NCBI GenBank assembly: GCA_000333855.2
Contig: CM007348.1
Coordinates: 530,093-594,092 of the forward strand
Length of the DNA: 64,000 nucleotides
Direction: 5' to 3'
Source of the DNA: Endotrypanum monterogeii
Taxonomy: Eukaryota > Euglenozoa > Kinetoplastea > Trypanosomatida > Trypanosomatidae
Both the position numbers and the translations under genes were made by a program. Below, in pieces: positions 18,225 through 28,100 of this stretch. How positions within the stretch are numbered: the first letter of the stretch is position 1; each line of letters opens with the position of its first letter. The notes beneath the pieces are model-generated. The model was not told where the DNA came from and ran no database searches. It worked only from the letters and a program-made list of their open reading frames with translations.

Positions 18225-18645
18225 CAGTCCCCAAATCCCAATAAATAAAGACGCCTTGATGTAAAACAAAAGAACAAAAAAATCAAGAATGACGAGGCTG
18301 CAAGTCGCTGCTGATAGCCAACCGCATGTAGAGGACCGGAGCACGGATAAGCTTGAGTCCAGATGTCATCGGGTAAAAATATATGTGCAAGTGGGTAACG
18401 CCACCATGATCGGGGTGCACAGAGCACCAGAAGCCAACAGAAAAGGTAAAAGAAAAAGAGCAAGAACGAGCGAGGGACAAAAATTCCGTGACGAGATTGC
18501 GAGCAGAAAAAAAAAGCCAAGAACAGCGCATACTGAAGAATGGGGAGAGACAGTGAGCTGTTCATCGCTAAGAGAAAGAATATACGACGCAGCGTCATCA
18601 GCTTGTCGGTTCATTGTGATCTATTGCCGATACTCCCCCGTTCCG

Positions 18646-18671
<26 letters not shown>
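18646..18671. repeat. (TA)n microsatellite
   Basis: TA repeat followed by TTATTTATTTATATAATA; in the NSUN5-RPN2 spacer. Confidence 0.95.
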
Positions 18672-18676
<5 letters not shown>

Positions 18677-18961
18677 TATTTATATAATATTGCTTGGAAT
18701 GGTTATGATATCTGTGCAGCTATTGCGACATTACCGAACGCTTAATTACACGAAGTGACCGATCGATGCAGTTAAGAGCACCTGGAACGTTTATGGCCGC
18801 TCGATGAAGGATGGATATGTGTATGAGTGAATCTGAAGAGGAATGACCCTCCCGGTGGTTCGGCACATCGAACCCCGAAGAAATACTGGCCCCTGTGATT
18901 GCCCCCTACTGCCCACCTCCTCAACTTCGACGCAGAGAAGGAAAAAGGAAGAACTCGCTCA

Positions 18962-20719
18962 TCAGCACACGCGGTCGAAGCGTGCAACGAAAAATCCGTT
19001 CGTCGCATCGGCCGTCGGATCGCAGCGGATGGTGAAGCGCAACGGGTGTTCCTCGTTCGCTTTTTCTAAGCCACGAGTCTTCCAGGTATCGGGCATAATG
19101 TTGCTCAGCTGCCATCCACGCGCCTTCACTCGCTCGTCGCTCAGCACCTGCCGCACAACTTCCTCGTTCTCCTCCTCGTGCACAGAGCAGGTGGAGTACA
19201 CAACAGTGCGGCAGTTTTCAAAAGAAAGCAGCGAGTGCGCCAGGAACTTGCGCTGCAGTCGCGCCAACTTCCCCACCCGCTCCTCCCTCATGGAAAATTC
19301 ATTGCCTTGTGTCTCGGGGTTGATGGCACCATTAGGGCCTACCTCTTCCTCCTCTCCGCCCGCCGCCTTCTCGCCCGCATCCTCAGAATCACCACCACCA
19401 CCACGAGACACGTGGCGAGGAGAAGAGACTCTCTCGGTCTGTTGAACCTTCCCTTCTCCCTCCTGATGCTTTTGGCCAGAGTGGTGGTGTTGCAGCGCCA
19501 CGTCAACGCGGGTCATGACCCCGCTTGCACTGCAGCTAGGGTCCAGCAGGATCCCCTCGGTCGCGATGCGGTCCTCGGAGGAGAGCTGGAAAAAATCCAT
19601 GTTGACAACGTTCACGTAATCAGCCGCGCCGAGGGACGTCACGCGCTTCAAGAGCAACTCGGCACGCCGCTCATCACGCTCGGTGGCCATAATTTTTACA
19701 TGTGGTGCACCCAGCGCCGCGAGCTGCGTCGTTTTGTTGCCCGGCGCTGCGCACGCGTCGACCACATACTCCAGTGGCTTGCGTACCGCCACTGCTGATG
19801 TCCCTTTGTCCTTCAGCCCCTTTGCCGGTGATTCACTAATATGCTTCTTCTTCTTCCCACCATTGCTGATGTTGCTGCTTCCCCCGCCGGCACCACCAAC
19901 CTCGACGGGTACGGCGTCGAGCAGCACCGCCGCAGGAAGACAGGAAGCGCGATCTTGAAGAATGAGCTGTCCACTGCGCACCGCCGGGTGGGCGTGCAAA
20001 TCTGTGCCTGGTGGGAAAACAAGAAGATCGGGCACAATAGGATCCTGCGTGAACTCGGGCAACGGACGATGGGGTCGAGAGGAGGCACGATGTGTGGCAC
20101 GCTTATCACCGTCTTTCTTTGGCGGTTGAGGCGTGGCAGCAGCATCCCCGTCATCAGCCTCAGTGTCACGAGCGCGCTTTCGAGCCTCTGCAGAGCGGCG
20201 CAACCGGCTCACAAGCTCCTCCACTGAGATTTTCAGAGTGTTGACGCGAGCGTACCGCGGCATCTGTAGAGCGCTGGATGAAGATGCGCCATCACCGCAA
20301 CACTTCTCCCCTCCGCTGCCGCTGGGTGTTTCAACGGTAGCCTCCTCCTCGAATTTATCATGATTACGCGGTGGGATGATGTGGTGCTTATGCACCTGCC
20401 AGTAGGCCTCACGAAGGTAGGAGGCAGACTGCGTCACAGCACGTGCGGTGCTGTCGTTGTGGGTATTCACCCCCTTGCCGAGCACCACATCGTAGGCCAT
20501 GCACATCGCAAAATCATGGTTCGCATGTGGGAAGTACTTGAAAAAATCGGCCACCTCCAAAACATCTTTGAGAAGCTCGTAGTGACGCAGCGTTTCGCAG
20601 ACGACAGCGTAGGTCTGCTTCTTTTTTTGTATTTCCTTTCGCAGGCACAGCGCCTTGGCCGTCCCGTTACCCTCGCGCACAATGCTGATAATTTCAGCTG
20701 CTTGGCGATACACGTCCAT
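18962..20719 (-). CDS. NSUN5: NSUN5/Rcm1-type rRNA m5C methyltransferase
   Basis: SAM-dependent RNA cytosine-5 methyltransferase of the NOL1/NOP2/Sun family. NSUN5 (yeast Rcm1) methylates a single cytosine in the large-subunit rRNA, so a nucleolar role in ribosome assembly is expected. The 585-residue protein keeps the NSUN5-type N-terminus (helical, with KKKQTYAVVCETLRHYELL and VLGKG). It also keeps the SAM motif VVDACAAPGNKTTQLAAL near 320, the DPSCSASG motif with Cys396, and YSTCSVHEEENEEVV with Cys511. The two cysteines are the product-release and nucleophile residues of the family. Insertions rich in charged and Gly/Ser residues lie at about 130-215, 265-300 and 410-460, the last between the two catalytic cysteines. 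The assignment to NSUN5 rather than NOP2 or NSUN2 rests on the N-terminal region. Confidence 0.92.
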   Translation of the reverse strand: MDVYRQAAEIISIVREGNGTAKALCLRKEIQKKKQTYAVVCETLRHYELLKDVLEVADFFKYFPHANHDFAMCMAYDVVLGKGVNTHNDSTARAVTQSASYLREAYWQVHKHHIIPPRNHDKFEEEATVETPSGSGGEKCCGDGASSSSALQMPRYARVNTLKISVEELVSRLRRSAEARKRARDTEADDGDAAATPQPPKKDGDKRATHRASSRPHRPLPEFTQDPIVPDLLVFPPGTDLHAHPAVRSGQLILQDRASCLPAAVLLDAVPVEVGGAGGGSSNISNGGKKKKHISESPAKGLKDKGTSAVAVRKPLEYVVDACAAPGNKTTQLAALGAPHVKIMATERDERRAELLLKRVTSLGAADYVNVVNMDFFQLSSEDRIATEGILLDPSCSASGVMTRVDVALQHHHSGQKHQEGEGKVQQTERVSSPRHVSRGGGGDSEDAGEKAAGGEEEEVGPNGAINPETQGNEFSMREERVGKLARLQRKFLAHSLLSFENCRTVVYSTCSVHEEENEEVVRQVLSDERVKARGWQLSNIMPDTWKTRGLEKANEEHPLRFTIRCDPTADATNGFFVARFDRVC

Positions 20720-20748
20720 TTACACGTTCCGATATTAATGTATATGTC

Positions 20749-20778
20749 TGTGTGTGTGTGTGTGTGTCTGTGTGTGTG
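20749..20778. repeat. (TG)n microsatellite
   Basis: TG repeat with two TC interruptions, immediately upstream of the NSUN5 start. Confidence 0.9.
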
Positions 20779-20820
20779 ACGGGTTTACTTGGGGTCTGTA
20801 TGCTTGTATAGGGCTTATGC

Positions 20821-20840
20821 GGAGGGGGGGAGGTGAGGAG
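20821..20840 (-). promoter_or_regulatory. Polypyrimidine trans-splicing tract, NSUN5
   Basis: C-rich on the coding strand with one A, about 100 bases upstream of the ATG at 20719. A weaker T-rich block lies at about 20893-20912. Confidence 0.5.
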
Positions 20841-21321
20841 CGTTACCTCAGGATAGCAGAAGATGAGCAACGAACACGATGTGAAACAAATAGGAAAAAA
20901 CAAGAAGGATGATTGCTTTCAGAAGGAGAGCTGATCTGCTCAGAGGCCACCGAGCGAATGTAAGGAGGGAAGAAACAGGATGGCACACCCCAAAGGGGGA
21001 GGTGGCTGTTGAGTCCCTCTGTCCCCCTCTCGAAAGATTCAAAGAGAAAAGATCACCTTTTCCCTCCTCCCTCTCCCTATTCAGGTGGTTTGGATTAGCA
21101 ATGGTTATACGTGACACCTAGGCTTGCCATAATGCCTCTTGATACGCACAACTGCGCAGGCGTGTAGGTGGAAATAGCAAGGCTTATCTTCGCTGTAGAT
21201 GCAACGAAGCCGTGTTCACCAGCGATGGCGCTCGTCGATCCCTGTCCACCTATCACCTATTTGGCAAGGAGCTCACAGAGTAGAGACATGCTGACCATCC
21301 CCCCAACACCACAAAGCACCC

Positions 21322-24234
21322 TCAAAAATAATGCTGCCAGACGTGCAAATCAAAATCCGCAGTGGAGTCCGGAGAGGGCGTCGCACTGGCCCGTCGCCCA
21401 CGCCTGCCAGTAGTCCCCGCGGCTAGGGGTACGACAATACGACGGCACGACTTCAGCCACCCCGCATCGAAGCGAAACGCTGGTATTTTTGAATGGAAAC
21501 AGTGTGAGGTACAAGATGGAGACGAGGAACACAGAGCGGGTTCGATAGGGGCACCAGCGGATGCCTTGTTCCACCCCGTAGTGATGACACTACGGGTCCC
21601 GCCTGATGACCCGTTGGTGGCTCTGTGGAGAGCTGTATTTAGGGCATCGGCCAACAGCTGTATCTGCCGAAGGGTAAATCTACACCGCTTCTCAGCCAGC
21701 ACTGGATCACCCACAGCACCCCTTGCCAGACGCGCAGGGACGGTATTTGACCCGACCTGCGTCGCCGTATCACGCACGACGCACACGACCACCGTCTGCG
21801 TACACCCTGACACTCGAAGCGCCTGCACAGTAGCAAACCGACTGTGGAAAAAGTCAGACCGCAAATTTTCTGCAGTGGGCAGCACATGCGCGTTCACCAG
21901 GAGCACCCCGCCAGGACGCAAACGCCGCGCGCAGAGCTCGACTAGCGTTTCTTCGTGGAGCATATTCTCCTTACTCGGGTCGTAGCAGTCAAGGAAAATC
22001 ATACTATACTGGATGGGTGACAGCGAACCCTCCTCAGCAGCAGCAGCAGCAGCAGCAGCAGCTGCCACCTTTGCCGCAGCTCGCGCAGAGGAGGACCCGG
22101 TCTGTGACTGAGCACCACGCCTAGTGCGAATCCCTTGTCGTAATGATGAGGATGCTGCGGCAGGTGCGGCTCCACGAGAGGTTTCGGAAGCCCCATGTGG
22201 TGCAGCAGCATCCTGTGACACAGTGGACCTAGCGACAGGCGCCGCGCTCGCTCGGAGATAGGCGTAGGCATCCTGCAGGAAACATACATATTCACCTCTT
22301 ACTTGTGGCACTAGCAACGGTGTTTCCTTTGCAGCTGCTGATGCATGGTGTGACCTCCGCTGACACTTGGCACCTTTCGTTGGACTTCTGAACACATTCA
22401 AAGGTTGCGCCGCCAGCGCCCCCAGCAATCCCGGCGCATCCTGTCGCCTCGCCATAAACGCGACAGGTGTGGTGCTCTTGCTACGAATCAGATCAGCTGC
22501 CTGCTGCATCGCTACAGAGCTCGCCAGCGAGGCAGAAGACCTCGCAGTGGTAAAAGAATCAGTAGAAGTAGAAACAGGTGAAGCCCCCGCGATGGCTTCA
22601 GACTTGCAGGGTTTGTGCCCTCTCCGGTAGTCGACCCACGCTGATGTTGAGGCCTTGGGCGATGACACGTCATTAATGTCACGTGCCCTCGTGTCCACTG
22701 CAACCATCTCAGCAAACTGGCCGTGCTCACAGCACGCTTGCAATACCGCCGGTTCCACTTCCACTATGTGTAGCGGCACCTCGGAAGGCAGGAGTGCATC
22801 CAAGCACTGCCCCAGAACATTCCCACCGAGCCCTAGAATTAGGACAGCGTCGTGCTTTGTGCGGGGCAGCAGCTCGGCCAGTGACTCGGCGTACGCTCCT
22901 CTGTCTGGCTCCGATGTGGAGGACGATGAGGTCGGCGCTGCTGCAGCCGCCACTGCATCGAGTGGGTGTGATACTGCTTGCTTGCAGGAAGTGCGCTGCG
23001 AAATAGTCACACGCGGAGGGCCTCTCGACGGCAGCGATGCCACATGCCCATCCGCCTCTGTGAAGCGGTCATCCCTCCAAGCCTGTTCACCCGAGAGTAT
23101 TTGTTGCCATGTCTGCGAACTCGCATGCCATGCCGCGTACACCAACAGACCAAAGTGTATCATCTGTCGCGGGTAACATTCCAGTGTCGTCCTCCAGCCC
23201 GGTTGCAGCACAGATTGTAGGGCAAAGGACGCCGGATGCGCAGTGCGGGCCGCGTCACGCCTCACAATGTGCAAGCTGTGTAGCGTCACGATCTGTGTCG
23301 CTGGCTCTGCGATCACAGCACAGGTACACGGATCGGTACTGTGTTCATGGACGGTGCTCTGTTGCTTCGGCGGACGCACCGACGCTCCTTTCGACCTGCG
23401 GGGAGACGGCGCGAGCACAGCCGTCGTGTCCTCTACAAATTCCTCAGGTGTACCTGCACACGCGTTGCTTATTCGATGCAGCAGTGAGCGCAGACCTAAT
23501 GGCGGGGGCAACGGAGAAAGATGAGGTTGTGAAGTAGATCTCGGTGCGACGACGGCACGAGAGTTGCGGCAATCATCCACACGACGCCGCCTTATCGAGC
23601 GCGAAGTATTTCTCACCCTTGAGTCGTTGTTTATCTGCGACTCTGCATCCTCCACTGCCAACGAGGGTGCGGCCACGGACCCCTTCGTCGGGACACACTC
23701 AACCTCGAGAAGTGATTCAGCCCACAGCACCACGTAGCCCTCTAAAACCCAACACGGGTATGTGGATGTGACACATGTAGTGCAGCTATGACAGGTCACA
23801 GTGTACGGCGCGGCCCCATCCCTGAGAGCGGGTGATAGCGCTGCTGTAGCCGCGCCCACTACCGCCTCGCTTTCCTCGAAAGGAGTGACGCTGCTTGTCA
23901 GTGGTGCCTGCGGAGGCGCTAGAGTAGTACCCCTGAATCCCTCGAGGCTTTTTTGCAGTTCATCCACAATGCTTGCTCGCCTGCGCTTGGGCCGAGCCAG
24001 CCCTGCTCCAGGAGCGGAGTCTGCTCCCTCCCCCAGTGATGACGATGTGACAAGCACGCCGGACTCTATAGGGCCAACGAGGCGAGGTGAAAACTCGCGG
24101 TATGTGTAGTCCCCTGCGTGCGCCCATCCCCCCCAGCGTAGGCGGCGATAGAGGGCGGTGTCAGGAAAGTAGGCACGAATCTCACCCTCGACCGTGGCGT
24201 TGGCAAGTGCAAGAAAGGCGGCATCTGTGCTCAT
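21322..24234 (-). CDS. Spermidine-synthase-fold methyltransferase-like protein
   Basis: Probable class I SAM-binding protein of 970 residues with a spermidine-synthase-like core. The glycine motif is AVLILGLGGNVLGQ (Gly468 region), followed by the acidic strand HIVEVEPAVLQ near 485-495. The strand-IV motif is IFLDCYDP (Asp749), and RRLRPGGVLLVN follows. The core is split by a Ser/Ala-rich insertion of roughly 220 residues between these motifs, which includes a polyalanine stretch coded by nine CAG/CTG units (22035-22061). The first 60 residues have a conserved-looking WGGWAHAGDYTYREF segment. True spermidine synthases are about 300 residues with a different active-site loop, so I do not call it polyamine synthase. 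A protein methyltransferase related to METTL13's C-terminal domain is one possibility. The frame is open upstream, but I chose ATG 24234, just after a TTT/AAA-rich leader. Confidence 0.75.
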   Translation of the reverse strand: MSTDAAFLALANATVEGEIRAYFPDTALYRRLRWGGWAHAGDYTYREFSPRLVGPIESGVLVTSSSLGEGADSAPGAGLARPKRRRASIVDELQKSLEGFRGTTLAPPQAPLTSSVTPFEESEAVVGAATAALSPALRDGAAPYTVTCHSCTTCVTSTYPCWVLEGYVVLWAESLLEVECVPTKGSVAAPSLAVEDAESQINNDSRVRNTSRSIRRRRVDDCRNSRAVVAPRSTSQPHLSPLPPPLGLRSLLHRISNACAGTPEEFVEDTTAVLAPSPRRSKGASVRPPKQQSTVHEHSTDPCTCAVIAEPATQIVTLHSLHIVRRDAARTAHPASFALQSVLQPGWRTTLECYPRQMIHFGLLVYAAWHASSQTWQQILSGEQAWRDDRFTEADGHVASLPSRGPPRVTISQRTSCKQAVSHPLDAVAAAAAPTSSSSTSEPDRGAYAESLAELLPRTKHDAVLILGLGGNVLGQCLDALLPSEVPLHIVEVEPAVLQACCEHGQFAEMVAVDTRARDINDVSSPKASTSAWVDYRRGHKPCKSEAIAGASPVSTSTDSFTTARSSASLASSVAMQQAADLIRSKSTTPVAFMARRQDAPGLLGALAAQPLNVFRSPTKGAKCQRRSHHASAAAKETPLLVPQVRGEYVCFLQDAYAYLRASAAPVARSTVSQDAAAPHGASETSRGAAPAAASSSLRQGIRTRRGAQSQTGSSSARAAAKVAAAAAAAAAAEEGSLSPIQYSMIFLDCYDPSKENMLHEETLVELCARRLRPGGVLLVNAHVLPTAENLRSDFFHSRFATVQALRVSGCTQTVVVCVVRDTATQVGSNTVPARLARGAVGDPVLAEKRCRFTLRQIQLLADALNTALHRATNGSSGGTRSVITTGWNKASAGAPIEPALCSSSPSCTSHCFHSKIPAFRFDAGWLKSCRRIVVPLAAGTTGRRGRRASATPSPDSTADFDLHVWQHYF
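22035..22061 (+). repeat. (CAG)9 coding for polyalanine
   Basis: Nine CAG units on the plus strand; read on the minus strand in the GCT frame they give part of a run of alanines inside the insertion of the methyltransferase-like protein. Confidence 0.9.
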
Positions 24235-24471
24235 ATTTCTTTTTGTGGTGTTTGTTTGTTTTTTCTGTTGATGTTTCGTTTGTGCGGCATATGTAAGCAC
24301 GGACACACACATACGTAGCTGCGGCGTGGGCCCGCGCCTGGATCTCCCCGCGGCGCTTCCCCTGCCCACTCAGTTTTTCTTTTGTTTTGTGGCAGGGCGC
24401 TAGCGAGGAGGTCGTGCCTGTGGATGTGTGCGCGTGTGCGTCTTCGCACCCCAGATGAGCCCTATCAGTTG

Positions 24472-24489
24472 ATATATATATATATATAC
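24472..24489. repeat. (TA)9 microsatellite
   Basis: Directly next to the splice tract of the methyltransferase-like gene. Confidence 0.9.
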
Positions 24490-24497
24490 GTTTGTGC

Positions 24498-24532
24498 GGA
24501 AAGAAGAGAGGCGGGTATGGAGGGGAGAGGGG
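24498..24532 (-). promoter_or_regulatory. Polypyrimidine trans-splicing tract, methyltransferase-like gene
   Basis: Two blocks of 14 pyrimidines on the coding strand, about 265 bases upstream of the start. Confidence 0.55.
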
Positions 24533-24695
24533 CAGTAAGAGCGGTATGCAGATGCGAAAATCCACTCACCTCGGGTTTTCATCGTAGTCATCACCACAGG
24601 TGCATCAAGAATCCCGCTGCATTCTGTACAGGGGTGCATTTGTATCACAATGCATACACATTCGTACATGGCTGTGTTTGTGTGTTTGTGTGTAA

Positions 24696-24716
24696 GTGTG
24701 TGTGTGTGTGTGTGTG
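24696..24716. repeat. (TG)n microsatellite
   Basis: Ten TG units, with shorter degenerate TG repeats to the left. Confidence 0.9.
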
Positions 24717-25183
24717 CACCAGTCAAGTGTATTCCCGATCAGTTGTGTTTGGACAGCGCACCTTGGCGCGAGCTACTCGATGTTGCAGATGATCCCCCAT
24801 CTCCCGAAACGCTGGAAGGATTCCAACAACGACCCCCTCCCCCTTTTTTTAACCCAGAAGCCTTTCCGTTGCTTCAGGGAATGCCCCACTGCAGCTTTCA
24901 GTGTTGCACGTCCCCGTACACACACACGCGCACACACACAGAGACAAAAGGTAAAGAAATCGGAAAAGTGAAGAGATCGGGAGGGAAAAGAAGGGGAGAC
25001 AAAAAGAATCGCCTGCCTTTCAGAAATGAGCGGCCTCAGATGGTGGAAAGAGAAACCGAGATGAAGGGAGTCTGACGATCATACACAAACGCAGACGCAG
25101 ACAAATATGTGTGTCCTCTTCCCCCTACCCTCCCCCCCTCGCGATTTCCCACTTGGCACGAGCCCGCAGCTGCTGCTGCTTCT

Positions 25184-28100
25184 TCAGGGCCGTCTATGAA
25201 CGTTACTCCACAGGGTCAGAGTGCCATCGCGGGCTCCGGATAGAAGATAGCCGAGCTCCCCACCCCCTCCCCCGCAACGGTTGCCCCAACTCCACTGCCC
25301 GAAGGGAGTGGCGGACGTGCGTACAGCAGACAAGGTAAGAATGGCATCTGAGGCGTGTCGCGGGAGAACGTGATTGCGGTGCCGCGTATCACCACCTTCG
25401 CGCAAGGTGATGGAAGCAAGACTATCGTTGCTACTGCCTCTTGGCGCGAATGCGTCACCGTGTGGAAGACTCGCAGCCAGTCCTAGCTTAGCTGCAGTGG
25501 TGCGCACCATCGAGTATGCTGGTGATCGAAACGGTGGGCACGACAGTGTGTGAGAGGTTTCCGGTTGGTCCGTTGACCAGCATCGAATGTACCCATCCTC
25601 GCCGCCTGTGAAGACGCGGCCATGAGTAGGCTGCGTCAGCATTGTGCGTATGGCAGCGCCAACACTGCGACGACACTCAAATGCAGGCCAATAAGTGCCG
25701 TGCTCGAGAAGAAGGCGATAAACGATACCCTCCGCGGTGCCGAGCAGCAGACTGGGCCCCACCGCCGGAGCAGGCGCCGACGAGCATGAACGGCAGCCCT
25801 GGCACAAAACCGACAAGGGGTCCACACAAGCCGTCGTGATGGAGAGCCGCAGTGATGACGCGACAGCCGGCCTTGAGGGCAGCCCCGCCTCATCACCACG
25901 AAGAACGATGCGTTGCGCGCACAGTTGATAGCGCAAGTCGTACAGGCACAGAGCGCCACCGTACGTACCGACGGCTGCTGCACACGCCCTGTCACCCGAG
26001 TAGAGTGGAGATATGCAGCTCGGCGCGCCATCGAGTGGGTTGAGACGAGTATTCCAAACAGAGGCAGTCGATGTCAGCGTTGGTGATCCATCGCTTGCAT
26101 AAACCCCGCCTCGGCATCGCGTATCCACAACATGGAGACCCCCAGCTGCAGTCGTCACAAGCAACGATGCTCGATCCTGCAATGCCAGCGCGGTCAAGCC
26201 GCCCTCTAGAGCCCCCGCCACAGCAGTAGACGACACCCATGTGTTCCTCTCCACGTCGAACACACGCACGCAGCCATCGGTGCTCGAGAAGGCCACCGTC
26301 GAGTCGACTGCCGACGCAGACGAGGAAGAATGCATTGTGTCTCGACCCTGATCCGGCACCCCTAACCATTGGCATGCCGTGTACGAGTGCCTCAACGAAT
26401 CTGGCCCCACCGTCGCTACACGCGCCACCAAAGACAGCTCACGCACGCGAGAAGAGCTCCTGTGTGACGCAGCAACTTCCCAGATAAAAGCCTCGTGATG
26501 TGCACCCGCTGATATCACGATCCCGTTGCCTAGCGGCGATGGAGCCATTGCGTAGATGGCCCCGGTATGATTGCTCACGGTGCTTAGTGGAGCCGCAGCG
26601 GGTCGCAACTCCGAGGATGACACTGCCGAGTACCGTGATGTTGCGGCAACCGACAACGCCACCGGTGGGGGCAGGGAATGAGGAGTCGATCGATCGTGCA
26701 GAGCTTGGACATTGCCGTCACTAAGGGTGCAGGAGAACAGACACGACGGAGGCGGCAACGTGGCGGCGAGTGGTGATATATCAATGATGCACGGTGGAGT
26801 CGGGGGGTGGCGACACAGTGCTGACATTGCTGCCACGGAACTGGTGCCATGACTCCTTGCCTTAGATGGAGGGACCCCGTAAACAGTGACACCCGGCGAA
26901 GGCGTCGTCTGCGGCGCGGAAGACACGTGGAGGTGAGACAACGCACAGCGACTTTCGAGTTGCACACGCTCGACCTCTCGCGCGGTGGGTTGGTAAACGA
27001 GGGTCGTGTCGCCCGATTCCCCAACAACGCAAGTGTTGGTGCTACCACCGCCCTTCTGTACGACAGCAGATGCCTCCGCAATGCTGCTCCCAGGACTCGC
27101 TTTTGATGTTGTCATAGACGGCGACGAGGCCTCGGTCGACGGAAGCCCATGCAAGAGCACCGGTACCGGATCGGAATCATAACGCGTCACTCCAACAACC
27201 TCCGGCAACACATCTTTGTAAGTGCCGGTGCTGCCTCCCCTGTTCTCGAAGCCACGGCACGCGGCTGAGGGAACGCATCCACTCTTGCAGGCACCGAGGA
27301 CTCTGTCGAGACTTGAGCACAAGGCCTCATCGCCTTGGAAGATATCCTCGTCCCAGAAGAAAGCTGAGCTTTTTAAGGGTGTGGTTCTCCCCCACAGCGC
27401 ACTGTTGGCGTAGCTGAGCAACGTCACCCCGGCTGCGCCGCCGGCTGGAATAGAAGACGAGGTCAGATCCGCCCGAATCGCCGTAGCAGCGTGACGGCGC
27501 AAATGTGCCAGAGGAACCGGGTGTGTTAGTAAAGGCCGAACAGCGTACTCAAGGTGCAGAGCAATGTCGCTGGCTGAGTAAGTCTGTGCTGCCGCCTCAA
27601 CCACCCCACAGGCCGCCTCACGCAGCCACAGACGACTCTCCACCAGCAAAGGCAGGCACTGGTGAACAAGTGGCATTGTATCCGCCAGTGGCAACCTGCA
27701 ACTACGGACCACCACTGCCAGACTCTCCATCGTTTTCGTGAGGACGACAACATCCTCGTGGCGCAGGCCTTCTTCAACGAACAGACAAAGCGTCTTTGCA
27801 TGTGGTGACTTCAGGAGCGCGTGCAGCAGGATGGCTTGCGGGTAGAGCACTCGCTGCACCCGCAGTGGTGCCGCAAGGGCTGTGGTGAGGAGAGGTATCA
27901 GATCCTCTGTAACTCGCTGTTCGCCCAGAAAGGCAGCCACAGCGCTAGCCGATTGTTCAATAACCGCCACAACAACAGCGACGCATGGGTGATTATATAG
28001 CATCTGCAACATGTTCCAGCCGTTGGTTACAAGACAGCGAAGCTGGATCAAGTACTGATGTACCCCCGCGGCTCTGATTCCATACGTATTACTATCGACT

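Larger units (their letters stand above)
17938..18961. other. Spacer between NSUN5 and RPN2 genes
   Basis: No credible gene. Holds a T-run beside the RPN2 start, degenerate TG repeats near 17960-17990, the RPN2 splice tract at 18199-18224, and a (TA)n tract at 18646-18671 in the presumed NSUN5 3' UTR. Confidence 0.75.
20720..21321. other. Spacer between methyltransferase-like and NSUN5 genes
   Basis: No gene seen. Contains a TG tract (20749-20778), a G-rich splice tract at 20821-20840 and a relatively complex, repeat-free stretch at about 21110-21300 that I cannot assign. Confidence 0.7.
24235..25183. other. Spacer between VPS15 and methyltransferase-like genes
   Basis: No credible gene. 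Contains the splice tract at 24498-24532, a (TA)n tract at 24472-24489, a TG tract at 24696-24716 and purine-rich sequence at about 24940-25070. Two short ATGs lie upstream of the methyltransferase-like start on the coding strand (near 24288 and 24311). Confidence 0.7.
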
